Shown piece after piece: positions 49,087 through 57,477 of a DNA stretch of 64,000 bases; position 1 is the first letter of the stretch, and every line of letters begins with the position of its first letter. The notes below the pieces were generated by a model. It searched no databases and was not told the origin of the DNA. It saw nothing but the letters and a program-made list of their open reading frames with translations. This DNA is from TMP-86 sp044226865 (GTDB taxonomy: Bacteria; Pseudomonadota; Gammaproteobacteria; Steroidobacterales; Steroidobacteraceae), in the NCBI GenBank assembly GCA_044226865.1, contig JBGAGE010000006.1, forward strand, positions 124,001 through 188,000, given 5' to 3'. Both the position numbers and the translations under genes were made by a program.

Positions 49087-51309
49087 TCAGGTACGAACGT
49101 CGAATCGGTCCAGGTTCATCACCTTGGTCCAGGCTTTGACGAAGTCCTTCACGAAGCGCTCCTGTCCGTCGGCCGACGCGTAGACTTCGGCCACCGCCCG
49201 CAGCTCGGAGTTGGAGCCAAACACCAGGTCCACGGGAGTCGCCGTCCACTTGAGCGCGCCGCTCTTGCGGTCATGACCCTCGTACAACCCTTCCGTGCCC
49301 GACTTGCTCCACTTCGTCGACATGTCGAGCAGGTTGACGAAGAAGTCGTTGCTCAGCGTGCCTGGCTTGGCGGTGAATACTCCCGCCTGCGCATGGCCCG
49401 CATTCGCGTCCATCACGCGCAGCCCGCCCACGAGTACCGTGGTCTCGGGTACCGTCAGCGTGAGCATGCTGGCGCGATCCACCAGCAGTTCCGCCGGGGA
49501 GCGCGCGGCGCCGCTGCCCACGTAATTGCGAAATCCATCCGCAACCGGTTCGAGCACGGCAAACGAAGCCGCGTCGGTCTGCTCCTGCGTTGCGTCCGTG
49601 CGCCCGGGCGTGAATGGCACCTGCACCTCGTAACCCGCCTTCCTGGCGGATTGCTCGATGGCGGCGTTGCCGCCGAGCACGATCAGGTCGGCGATGGATA
49701 CCTGCTTGCCGCCCGCGGCGCTGCGGTTGAAGTCCTTCTGGATGCTCTCGAGCTTGGACAGGACCTGCGCGAGCTCCTGCGGATCGTTCACCACCCAATC
49801 CTTCTGCGGGGCAAGACGAATGCGCGAACCATTCGCTCCGCCGCGCTTGTCGGTACCGCGGAAGGTCGCGGCAGAGGCCCAAGCCGTGCGCACCAATTGC
49901 GAGCTGCTGAGGCCGCTATCGAGCAGTGTCGCCTTCAATGCGGCGGCGTCCTGCGCATCGATCAGCGGGTGATCCACCGGCGGCACCGGATCCTGCCAGA
50001 TCAGGTTTTCACGCGGCACGTCTGCGCCCAGGTAGCGCGCCCGCGGGCCCATGTCGCGATGCGTGAGCTTGAACCAGGCCTTGGCAAAGGCGAGCTTGAA
50101 ATCCTGGGGACGATCGTGGAACCGCTTGGCGATCTTGCGGTATGCCGGGTCGAACTTGAGTGCAAGGTCGGTGGTGAACATGATCGGCGCATGGCGCTTG
50201 TTCGGATCATGCGCATCCGGGACCAGCGTCGATGCACGACCATTTGCCGGCACCCATTGGGTGGCGCCGGCAGGGCTCTTGGTCTTCACCCAGTCGAAGG
50301 CGAACAGGTTGTCCAGGTAGTTGGTGGTGAAAACGACCGGGTTCACCGACCATGCGCCTTCCAGGCCGCTCGTGACCGCGTCACCGCCGTGCCCCTTGCC
50401 GCACTTGTTTTCCCAGCCCAGGCCCTGCTGCTCGATGCCGGCTGCCGCGGGCTCCGCGCCGAGGCACTTGGCATCGTGCGCGCCATGTGCCTTGCCGAAG
50501 GTGTGCCCACCGGCAATCAGCGCCACGGTTTCTTCATCGTTCATGGCCATCCGGCCGAAGGTTTCGCGGATGTCCTTGGCCGCGGCCAGCGGATCCGGGT
50601 TGCCGTTGGGTCCCTCCGGATTCACGTAGATCAGTCCCATCTGCACGGCGGCCAGGGGCCTTTGCAGATTGCGTTCGCCCGTGTAGCGCTGGTCGGCGAG
50701 GAACTTGCTTTCCGGGCCCCAGTAGACGAGGTCGGGCTCCCAGTCATCGGCGCGGCCGCCGGCAAAGCCGAAGGTCTGGAATCCCATGGACTCCAGAGCC
50801 ACGTTTCCGGTGAGCACCATCAAGTCGCCCCAGGAAATGTTCTGGCCGTACTTCTGCTTCACCGGCCACAGCAGGCGCCGGGCCTTGTCGAGGTTGGCGT
50901 TGTCGGGCCAGCTGTTGAGCGGTTCGAACCGCTGCTGCGCGCCGCCGGCGCCGCCGCGGCCATCGCCCACCCGATACGTGCCCGCGCCATGCCAGGCCAT
51001 GCGGATGAAGAAGGGTCCATAGTTGCCATAGTCGGCGGGCCACCAATCCTGCGAGGTCGTGAGCACCTGCTTGATGTCCTGCTTCACTGCGTTCAAGTCG
51101 AGGGATGAAAAGGCCTTTGCGTAATCGAAGTCCGCGCCCAGGGGGTTGGACTCGGCGGCATGCTGGCGCAGGGGTGAAAGATCCAGCTGGTCAGGCCACC
51201 AGAACTGGTTGGAGCGCGGCACCGGCGCGGAACCCTCGGCCAGCGCGGGCAGTCCCGCCGACAGGCTGAGCGCGCACGCGGCGAGCAGCGTGGATAGTGT
51301 CTTGTGCAT
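49087..51309 (-). CDS. katG: Catalase-peroxidase KatG, with signal peptide
   Basis: 740 residues from the ATG at 51309, with GGAGAG upstream. Signal: KTLSTLLAACALSLSAGLPALAEG. Distal haem pocket Arg103, Trp106 and His107 in FFIRMAWHGAGTYR; the Met-Tyr-Trp adduct residues in MGLIYVNPEGPNGNP and RMAMNDEETVALIAGGHTFGKAHGA; proximal His in the same segment. Both KatG halves are present. Removes peroxide by catalase and peroxidase activities. Most KatG are cytoplasmic; the leader here suggests a periplasmic enzyme like KatP. An inverted-repeat-rich gap lies upstream. Confidence 0.93.
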   Translation of the reverse strand: MHKTLSTLLAACALSLSAGLPALAEGSAPVPRSNQFWWPDQLDLSPLRQHAAESNPLGADFDYAKAFSSLDLNAVKQDIKQVLTTSQDWWPADYGNYGPFFIRMAWHGAGTYRVGDGRGGAGGAQQRFEPLNSWPDNANLDKARRLLWPVKQKYGQNISWGDLMVLTGNVALESMGFQTFGFAGGRADDWEPDLVYWGPESKFLADQRYTGERNLQRPLAAVQMGLIYVNPEGPNGNPDPLAAAKDIRETFGRMAMNDEETVALIAGGHTFGKAHGAHDAKCLGAEPAAAGIEQQGLGWENKCGKGHGGDAVTSGLEGAWSVNPVVFTTNYLDNLFAFDWVKTKSPAGATQWVPANGRASTLVPDAHDPNKRHAPIMFTTDLALKFDPAYRKIAKRFHDRPQDFKLAFAKAWFKLTHRDMGPRARYLGADVPRENLIWQDPVPPVDHPLIDAQDAAALKATLLDSGLSSSQLVRTAWASAATFRGTDKRGGANGSRIRLAPQKDWVVNDPQELAQVLSKLESIQKDFNRSAAGGKQVSIADLIVLGGNAAIEQSARKAGYEVQVPFTPGRTDATQEQTDAASFAVLEPVADGFRNYVGSGAARSPAELLVDRASMLTLTVPETTVLVGGLRVMDANAGHAQAGVFTAKPGTLSNDFFVNLLDMSTKWSKSGTEGLYEGHDRKSGALKWTATPVDLVFGSNSELRAVAEVYASADGQERFVKDFVKAWTKVMNLDRFDVRT

Positions 51310-51354
51310 GGAACTCTCCGTAGGTGTTCGGGCAATACTCCCGCTACGCAAAGT

Positions 51355-51411
51355 ATCAATTCGCAACAAGTGACGTGATGAATTGATTTTATGATCTTGA
51401 TAGAGACTATC
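51355..51411. promoter_or_regulatory. Inverted repeats in the katG upstream region
   Basis: ATCAATTC (51355-51362) pairs with GAATTGAT (51380-51387), and GATAG-AGA-CTATC (51399-51411) is a perfect palindrome. They lie 46 to 102 bases upstream of the katG start. The ATAG/CTAT core recalls OxyR half-sites, but the 3-base spacing does not fit the OxyR consensus. Confidence 0.4.
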
Positions 51412-51435
51412 GATCAGGTGGCATCTGCCCTCCGC

Positions 51436-52095
51436 TTAGTCCGGCACCACCCCGAACGCCCGCACCGGAAATGTCCCCATGCCGCGGATCTTCGGCGGCA
51501 CTGCAAAGAAGTGCGCGCCGCTGACCGGCATCTGCTCCAGCCCGCGCATGTGTTCGACGATGGGAATGTCCACGCCGAGCAGCGTGGAATGCACGGGCCG
51601 CTCGCCGCTGTCGGTGCAGTCGATGTTGTGCGAGTCGATCCCCACGAGCACGGCGCCGGCATCGCGCAGCCATTGCGCGAGGCTGGCCGTGAGATGCGGG
51701 AAGCCTTCGAAATAGGCATCCGTGCGCCAATGCCGCTCCCAGCCGGTGTGCACCAGCACCGCCTTGCCACGCACATCGCTGGCGGCGAACGGCAGCTTGT
51801 CGATGGCGCGCGCGCCGCCCGGCTCGATGCGGGCCACCAGGCAGGGCAGTTGCGTCAACCGCTCCAGCGGCAGCTGGCTCAGGTCCGCACCGCCCGCGTA
51901 TCGATGGAATGGGCTGTCCAGATACGTACCGGTGTTGGCCACCATGTCGATGCGGCCGATCTGGAATTCGGTGCCGGCGGCGTACAACTTGCGCGAGGCT
52001 TCGCGCGACAGGTAATCGCAGATCAACGGCGCGGGCAGGCCTTTGTAGGTGACCATCCCGGCCTCGATGGTGTGGCTCAGGTCGATGAGGCTCAT
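51436..52095 (-). CDS. Cyclase/kynurenine-formamidase-like protein with altered metal motif
   Basis: 219 residues of the Cyclase (KynB-like) family: MSLIDLSHTIEAGM and YLDSPFHRYAGGADL. In the family the metal site is H-G-T-H-x-D-x-P-x-H; here it reads NTGTYLDSPFH, so the first two His are replaced by Asn and Tyr, although Asp and the last His are kept. Other family parts are normal: VLVHTGWERHW and VGIDSHNID. It may use a different metal set or have lost hydrolase activity. Sits upstream of katG on the same strand. Confidence 0.85.
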   Translation of the reverse strand: MSLIDLSHTIEAGMVTYKGLPAPLICDYLSREASRKLYAAGTEFQIGRIDMVANTGTYLDSPFHRYAGGADLSQLPLERLTQLPCLVARIEPGGARAIDKLPFAASDVRGKAVLVHTGWERHWRTDAYFEGFPHLTASLAQWLRDAGAVLVGIDSHNIDCTDSGERPVHSTLLGVDIPIVEHMRGLEQMPVSGAHFFAVPPKIRGMGTFPVRAFGVVPD

Positions 52096-52132
52096 GTGCC
52101 CTGCTGGTGCGCGGCGGTGGGTGAACTCTACC

Positions 52133-52924
52133 TCATCGGGTACTGCGTGGCCGGCCGGTCAGGTCTCCGTACGCGTGCCAGGTGGCATGTCCGAGCCAGG
52201 GCACGATGAACAGCAGCCCCAACAGGAGCGACGCGTAACCGATGGCCGTCAACACCAGGATCATGGCGCTCCACACCAGCATCGCCGGGATGTTGGTGAA
52301 CGCGGCGCGGATGCTGGCGCGCATCGCCTGGCCGGGCGTGGCATCGCGGTCGATGATCGCGGGGATGGCGATCACCGATACGGCAAACACGGCGGCCGCG
52401 AGCAGGCCGCCGACGGCGAGGTAGGCGAGGATCTGTTCTCGGTTGGCGGAATCGAGGAAGCCGCGATACAGCGTCTCGCGCATGTCGGGCGCCGCCACGG
52501 CGAACACCTTGTCGAGCAGGATGCCCGACACCAGGAACCAGCCCACCGCGCACGCGGCCAGCAACAGTCCGAACTCGGCCAGTGATTCGCGATGGCGTAC
52601 GAATGCCTCGAGCGAGTCATCGAAGTTGGCGGACATTCCTTCCGAGAAGCGCCGCGAGATCTCACACAGTCCGGCGGACATCAACGGTCCGACGAGCAGG
52701 AAGCCGGTGACGGCGGCGGCAACGAAGTACGGATGCGTGGCGCCGAATACGAGCAGTGTCCAGCCCACTGCCACGGTCAATGCGCCATACCCGAGGCTGG
52801 GTCCCCAGCTGCGTCGCAGATCGTGTGCGCCGCGCGCGAGCCAGCGGAACGGGGCCAGGGGCGAAACGTGCGCGACGTGGAGGGAGAGCGCAGGACGGCC
52901 CGAAGAAGCGATTGAAGTGCTCAT
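52133..52924 (-). CDS. DUF2189 inner-membrane protein
   Basis: 263 residues with about six helices (LGYGALTVAVGWTLLVFGA, FVAAAVTGFLLVGPLMSAGL, LAEFGLLLAACAVGWFLVSG and others). The segments WLARGAHDLRRSW and IPAIIDRDATPGQAMRASIRAAFTN are typical of DUF2189. Function unknown. It lies 38 bases upstream of the cyclase gene, with the same orientation. Confidence 0.85.
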   Translation of the reverse strand: MSTSIASSGRPALSLHVAHVSPLAPFRWLARGAHDLRRSWGPSLGYGALTVAVGWTLLVFGATHPYFVAAAVTGFLLVGPLMSAGLCEISRRFSEGMSANFDDSLEAFVRHRESLAEFGLLLAACAVGWFLVSGILLDKVFAVAAPDMRETLYRGFLDSANREQILAYLAVGGLLAAAVFAVSVIAIPAIIDRDATPGQAMRASIRAAFTNIPAMLVWSAMILVLTAIGYASLLLGLLFIVPWLGHATWHAYGDLTGRPRSTR

Positions 52925-53144
52925 CGAATTTCTCCTCTGGACATAGAGGCAGTCGGGAGTGGCTTCGCAAGAGTGTAGTCCTGTTCGTCACCGGACGGCA
53001 GGTGCAACGTGCGCTCGCCATCTTGCCGCGGTGCGGGATGAAAAGAATACAAACGGCACTCGGAGCAAAGGATGAGGACGCGTGGTCAGGCGGTGCAAGT
53101 CGTCTTGCAACACACTTCGTCCCCCAATGTGGCTGGAGACGGTG

Positions 53145-53900
53145 ATGGTGATGCATGACGGAAACCTGATGCTCTCGACGGTGGAGCAGCACTATGAAAG
53201 GCACCTTGCGCCGGTGTATCAATGGATGGCCGGTGGTTGGGAAATGGGCCTTGCGCGCGGTGAATCGGATTTGTCAGGCGTGCTGCCCGCGGATCTGTCG
53301 GGCAGGACGGCGGTGGACCTGGGCGCAGGCATTGGCATGCACTCGGTTCCGCTGGCGGGGCGCGGCTGCCGGGTGCTGGCGGTGGACACGTCCGCGCAGT
53401 TGCTGCGCACCTTGCGCCTGCATGGCAAGGGCCTGCCGATTCGCACCGTGCAGGCCGACATGCGCTCGCTGCAATCCCTGGTGAAGGCGCCGGCGGACAT
53501 CATCCTGTGCATGGGAGATACGATCACTCATCTGCCGGACCTTCCCAGCATCGAAGCCTTGCTGCGGCAGATTGCCGCCTTGTTGGCGCGGGAGGGGGTC
53601 TTCGTAACCACGTTTCGTGATTACACGGTCGAGCCTTCGGGAAGCAAGCGTTTCATCCCGGTGGGGAGCGATGCCAATCGGATCTTGACCTGCTTCCTTG
53701 AATACACCCAGGAGCGGGTGAACGTGCACGATCTCCTGCATGAGCGTGACGGGGAGGCATGGAAGCTGTCGGTAAGCGGTTATGAAAAGGTACGGGTGTC
53801 ACCGGCGTGGGTGCGGGAGGTGTTGAGTGCCTGCGGGCTGTGCACGGTGATGGAAGCGGGAGGAGGGGGAATGGCGCGGGTCGTGGCGCGGCGCGCTTGA
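53145..53900 (+). CDS. Class I SAM-dependent methyltransferase
   Basis: About 251 residues from the ATG at 53145 (GGAGACGG upstream); ATGs at 53151 and 53169 are alternatives. Motif I TAVDLGAGIGMHSVPLAGRGC, acidic residue in VLAVDTSAQLL, then QADMRSL and ILCMGDTITHLPDL. Rossmann-type methyltransferase; no domain tells the acceptor. The next gene on this strand is 152 bases on. Confidence 0.82.
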   Translation: MVMHDGNLMLSTVEQHYERHLAPVYQWMAGGWEMGLARGESDLSGVLPADLSGRTAVDLGAGIGMHSVPLAGRGCRVLAVDTSAQLLRTLRLHGKGLPIRTVQADMRSLQSLVKAPADIILCMGDTITHLPDLPSIEALLRQIAALLAREGVFVTTFRDYTVEPSGSKRFIPVGSDANRILTCFLEYTQERVNVHDLLHERDGEAWKLSVSGYEKVRVSPAWVREVLSACGLCTVMEAGGGGMARVVARRA

Positions 53901-54034
53901 TGGCGGTGGTCGATTACATTATCTGGTTGAATGCGTTGGATATTCGTCTCGGTGGTTGCTCGAACATATGCGACAGTAGGGAAAACTCTTTTTGAGAAAC
54001 CCTGATGGGCGTTCGGTCGCATTTGTGTGATAGC

Positions 54035-54054
54035 ATGTGTGAGGAGTCACACAT
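54035..54054 (+). promoter_or_regulatory. Palindrome enclosing the ribosome site of the third VapBC pair
   Basis: ATGTGTGA (54035-54042), GGAG loop (54043-54046), TCACACAT (54047-54054): perfect 8-base arms. The Shine-Dalgarno GGAG is exactly the loop and the antitoxin ATG begins at 54053, inside the right arm. It could work as a DNA operator or as an RNA hairpin controlling translation. Confidence 0.6.
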
Positions 54055-54253
54055 GGCGACCAATCTTTCCATAGATCCTGAACTGATCGAGTTGGCGCTC
54101 AAGTTGAGCGGCGAGCGTACCAAGGCGGCTGCCGTTACCAAGGCCTTGCAAGAGTTCATCGCCCGCCGGCGTCAACGGGAGTTGCTTGATCTGGCAGGAA
54201 AGCTCGATTGGGACAAAGCGTACGACTACAAGCCAGGGCGGTCGCGGCGTTGA
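54053..54253 (+). CDS. VapB-type antitoxin
   Basis: 66 residues from the ATG at 54053. ATNLSIDPELIELALKLSGERTKAAAVTKALQEFIARRRQREL is a VapB RHH region, ending in LDWDKAYDYKPGRSRR, the toxin-binding tail. The stop overlaps the toxin start by four bases (TTGA). Ribosome site in the loop of the palindrome described above. Confidence 0.82.
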   Translation: MATNLSIDPELIELALKLSGERTKAAAVTKALQEFIARRRQRELLDLAGKLDWDKAYDYKPGRSRR

Positions 54254-54660
54254 GATTGTTCGTCGATACCTGTGTCTGGTCGCTGCTGTTTCGACGCGAC
54301 AGGCCTTCGGAGTCTCCGGAGGCGGGTGCATTGGTTCGCGCCATTGAAGCAGGCGTCGAAGTGGTCACTACTGGTTTGGTCTTGCAGGAATTGTTGCAGG
54401 GATTTTCGGGTCAAAAATCGTCGGAGCAGATCGTGTCGCGCTTCGCGGCGCTGCCGATGTTGACGCCGGATCGCGGTGACCACATCGCAGCTGCAGCTTT
54501 GCAGGCGCAATGTCGTCGAGGTGGAATCCAGATCGGAACCATCGACGCATTGCTGGCGATGCTATGCGTTCGCCATAAGCTCACGTTGTTGTCGACCGAC
54601 GGGGACTTCAAATCGGCGGCCCGCTTTTGTCCGCTGTCCCTTTGGCAGGCGTCGCATTGA
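54250..54660 (+). CDS. PIN-domain toxin, VapC
   Basis: 136 residues from a TTG at 54250 (TTGAGATTGTTCGTCGAT) that overlaps the antitoxin stop; TTG at 54256 is possible. LRLFVDTCVWSLLF provides the first Asp, LVLQELLQGF the Glu, IGTIDALLAMLC and LLSTDGDFKSAARF the other acidic residues. Mg-dependent endoribonuclease toxin. Target unknown. Confidence 0.85.
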   Translation: MRLFVDTCVWSLLFRRDRPSESPEAGALVRAIEAGVEVVTTGLVLQELLQGFSGQKSSEQIVSRFAALPMLTPDRGDHIAAAALQAQCRRGGIQIGTIDALLAMLCVRHKLTLLSTDGDFKSAARFCPLSLWQASH

Positions 54661-54677
54661 ATGCCGGGAGATGAGTT

Positions 54678-55424
54678 TTGAAAAATAGAGTGGCATTGGT
54701 CACGGGCGGTGGCCGCGGCATCGGCCGCGAAGCGGCATTGCTGCTGGCGGCGGCGGGTGCACGCGTCATGATCGTCTCGCGCAGCGCGGAGGAACTCGCC
54801 GCGGTCGGCGTGGATTACGTGGCCGCGGACCTGGGCACGCCTGAGGGTTGTGCCAAGGCAGTCACCGACACCGAACGCCGCCTGGGGCCGATCGACCTGT
54901 TGGTCGTGAACCATGGCATCGGCTCGGCCCATGAAAAGCTCATCTGGGAGCAGGATCCCGCCACCTGGCGCGAAACCATGCGCATCAACCTGGATGCGCC
55001 GTTCGAGCTTGCGCGCCTGACGGTGGGCGGTATGTGCCAGCGCGGCTTCGGGCGATTGGTGTTCACCAGTTCCACGGCCGGCGAGAAGGCCGAGAAATCA
55101 GGCAGCGCGTATACGGCCTCCAAGCACGGTGTCATTGGCCTCGCGCGGGCCATTGCGCAGGATGCCGGCCCGCATGGCATCACCTCCAACGCTGTGCTAC
55201 CGGGTTGGGTGCGCACCGCCATGGCGGAAAAATCCGCCAAGACGGAAGCTGAGCGGCGCGGTGTGACGGTGGACCAGGTATGGCGCGAGCGCGCCGAGAT
55301 CTATCCGCAGAAACGCGTGCTGGAGCCGCGCGAGGTGGCGGAGGTGATCGCCTTCCTGTGCAGCGATGCGGCGGGCGGGGTGAATGGCGAGGCCATCACC
55401 GTCGCGCTGGGCGGTATCTGGTAG
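54678..55424 (+). CDS. Short-chain dehydrogenase/reductase (FabG-like)
   Basis: 248 residues from a TTG at 54678; no ATG is in the right place, and GGGAGATGAG provides the ribosome site. VTGGGRGIGREAALLL, NHGIGSAH, FTSSTAGEK (Ser), YTASKHGVIG (YxxxK), and LPGWVRTAMAEKS. Probable NAD(P)-dependent ketone reductase or alcohol dehydrogenase, class 3-oxoacyl-ACP reductase-like. Faces the dgcA gene with a REP-like palindrome between. Confidence 0.88.
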   Translation: MKNRVALVTGGGRGIGREAALLLAAAGARVMIVSRSAEELAAVGVDYVAADLGTPEGCAKAVTDTERRLGPIDLLVVNHGIGSAHEKLIWEQDPATWRETMRINLDAPFELARLTVGGMCQRGFGRLVFTSSTAGEKAEKSGSAYTASKHGVIGLARAIAQDAGPHGITSNAVLPGWVRTAMAEKSAKTEAERRGVTVDQVWRERAEIYPQKRVLEPREVAEVIAFLCSDAAGGVNGEAITVALGGIW

Positions 55425-55435
55425 GCGGTGCGGGA

Positions 55436-55451
55436 CGTTTCCGCGGAAACG
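55436..55451. repeat. REP-like palindrome, copy 5
   Basis: Perfect CGTTTCCGCGGAAACG, ending right at the base before the dgcA stop codon and 11 bases after the SDR stop. Confidence 0.78.
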
Positions 55452-56429
55452 TCAGCCCCAGACTTCCGCTCCGAAAGGCATGCCCACGCCGCGCTCGTAG
55501 ACGATGCCGGGCAGGCGGTCGCGTTTCAGCAGCAACGGGCCGTCGATGTCGACCAGGTCCACGATGCAGCCGATGACGAATGTCGGTGCCATGGCCAGCG
55601 ATGAACCGCACATGCTGCCCACCATCAGGCCCATGCCGCGATCGCGTGCCGCGCGCGCCAGTTCCAGCGCGTGCGTCAGCCCGCCGGTCTTGTCCAGCTT
55701 GATGTTGATCATCTGGTAGCGCTTGGCGGCATCCGCGAGTTCCCCCATGTGCAGGCAGGATTCGTCCGCCCCCAACGGCACCGGTGACCGATAACCTTCC
55801 AATTCCGCATCGCCGCCACGCGGCAGCGGCTGCTCGATCATTTCCACGCCGGCGTCGGCGAACCCGGGCGCGATCTGCTTGAGCTGTGCGAAGCTCCAAC
55901 CCTGGTTGGCGTCGACCACGATGCGCGCATCGGGCCGCGCCTTGCGGATGGCCTGGATGCGCTCGAGCGGCTGCGTGGCATCGAGCTTCACCTTCAAGAG
56001 TGGATACTCCGCCGCTTCCGCCGCATGCTGCGCCATGATCTCCGGAGTCGACTCGATGCCGATGGTGAACACGGTGGTGAGCTTCTTGGGTGCAACGCCG
56101 GTCAGGTCCCAGATGCGCCGGCCAGAGGCCTTCGCCTCGAGATCCCACAGCGCGCAGTCCAGCGCATTGCGGGCACCGCCCGGCGGCAGGAGTTTCTGCA
56201 GATTGGCACGCGTGAGGCCGGCGGTGACGCTCGATGCGATCTGTTCGAGCTGGCCGATCATGACCTCGGCCGATTCATCCTTGTAGTACACCCCGAGGCC
56301 TTCGCCGCGGCCGACGAATCCGTCCTGTTCGAGCTCCACCACCACCGAATCGAACGAGTTCCATACCTTGCCGGTGATGCGAAAGGGGCGCGATGCCGGC
56401 CACACTTCCGTATGAACACTGAACTTCAT
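55452..56429 (-). CDS. dgcA: DgcA-type enolase-superfamily racemase/epimerase
   Basis: 325 residues from the ATG at 56429, which overlaps the dgcN stop by four bases. Enolase superfamily: LLKVKLDA with the KxK catalytic pair, metal ligands in VVDANQGW, IEQPLP and LGADESCLH, and MINIKLDKTGG with the second catalytic Lys. This is the dipeptide-epimerase/N-acyl amino acid racemase group. Adjacent DUF1611 protein matches the dgcN-dgcA pair known from D-glutamate catabolism, where DgcA acts on the N-acetyl amino acid. Substrate in this strain is inference. Confidence 0.85.
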   Translation of the reverse strand: MKFSVHTEVWPASRPFRITGKVWNSFDSVVVELEQDGFVGRGEGLGVYYKDESAEVMIGQLEQIASSVTAGLTRANLQKLLPPGGARNALDCALWDLEAKASGRRIWDLTGVAPKKLTTVFTIGIESTPEIMAQHAAEAAEYPLLKVKLDATQPLERIQAIRKARPDARIVVDANQGWSFAQLKQIAPGFADAGVEMIEQPLPRGGDAELEGYRSPVPLGADESCLHMGELADAAKRYQMINIKLDKTGGLTHALELARAARDRGMGLMVGSMCGSSLAMAPTFVIGCIVDLVDIDGPLLLKRDRLPGIVYERGVGMPFGAEVWG

Positions 56430-57442
56430 GCGGCAAAATCCTTCAACAACTTGTCCACGATGGCGCCGACGCCGCCCGCCAACGGATCCACGCAGGGCAG
56501 CCCCGTCAGCGCAGCATAATGCTGCAGCATGCCGGCGCGCTCGGAAGCAGGCACCTTGGAGGTGTTGAGCGATACGCCGACGCAACGGATGCCGGGATTG
56601 GTGAGCTTGCCGATGGCCACGGTGCGCTCGATGACTTCGGCGATGCTCGGCAGCTTGAAGTCCGGCCAACCCGAGATCGTGCCGCGCAGCGGATCGTGGC
56701 AAACCACGAAGGCATCAGGTTGCGATCCCACCAACAGGCCAATGGTCACCTGCAAGTAGCCGGGGTGCAGCACGCCACCCTGGCCTTCGATGATGTCCCA
56801 GTGAGAGGGATTGTTTTCCGGCGACAGCAACTCCGCCGCCCCGGTGAGGAAGTCGGCCACCACGGCGTCCATCGGAATGCCGCGGCCGGCGATCATGATG
56901 CCGGTCTGGCCCGTGGCGCGAAAATCACTCGCCACCCCACGCTGGCGCAGTTCCTTGTCCAATTGCAGCGCCGTGTATTTCTTGCCGCAGGCGCAGTCGG
57001 TGCCGACCGTGAGAAGGCGCTTGCCCGTTCGCTTGCGGCCCGTGCCCACCGGTAAGCCCGGCGGCGGCACGCGCACGTCGATCAAACGCGACTTGCCGGC
57101 AGCCGCCGCATCGGCAAGCCCAGGCAAGTTGGCCAGCCGGATGTGCAGGCCTGCGACGATGTCGATGCCCGCCGCAGCCGTCTCGCACAGCGTTGCCACC
57201 CAGTTCGAGGGAATGCTGCCGCCGACGGCTGCTGAGCCGATGATCAGCGTGCGCACGCCGGCGGCGCGCGCCTGCTTCACGCTGAGATCCGGTACGCCGG
57301 CATCCACCTGGCACCCCGGCAGGCGCAGTTGGCCGGCGCAGCCTTCGCGCCGCCACTGCACCAGCCCGAGGCCGGTCTTGCCGTAGATCTCGTCCACGAT
57401 GTCGCCAAAGAACACGATGAACGGCGAATCGAATTGTGTCAT
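56426..57442 (-). CDS. dgcN: DgcN-type DUF1611 protein (predicted D-amino acid N-acetyltransferase)
   Basis: 338 residues from the ATG at 57442. The DUF1611 N-terminal domain (IVFFGDIVDEIYGKTGLGLVQWR) and a P-loop-like C-terminal domain (LLTVGTDCACGKKYTALQL, QTGIMIAGRGIPMDAVVADF, HWDIIEGQGGVLHPGY) are both seen. In reported dgcN-dgcA systems this protein N-acetylates D-glutamate before the DgcA racemase acts. Here the order dgcN then dgcA with a 4-base overlap is the same. The start is uncertain; a TTG at 57466 is possible. Confidence 0.82.
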   Translation of the reverse strand: MTQFDSPFIVFFGDIVDEIYGKTGLGLVQWRREGCAGQLRLPGCQVDAGVPDLSVKQARAAGVRTLIIGSAAVGGSIPSNWVATLCETAAAGIDIVAGLHIRLANLPGLADAAAAGKSRLIDVRVPPPGLPVGTGRKRTGKRLLTVGTDCACGKKYTALQLDKELRQRGVASDFRATGQTGIMIAGRGIPMDAVVADFLTGAAELLSPENNPSHWDIIEGQGGVLHPGYLQVTIGLLVGSQPDAFVVCHDPLRGTISGWPDFKLPSIAEVIERTVAIGKLTNPGIRCVGVSLNTSKVPASERAGMLQHYAALTGLPCVDPLAGGVGAIVDKLLKDFAA

Positions 57443-57477
57443 CGGCTCGGGCGAGCGAGCCGGCAAGGCCTGTGCGT

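Noticed and set aside
51399..51411. OxyR site upstream of katG.
   Set aside because: The ATAG/CTAT pair is separated by 3 bases, not 7 as in OxyR half-sites, and no second half-site at the right spacing is seen.
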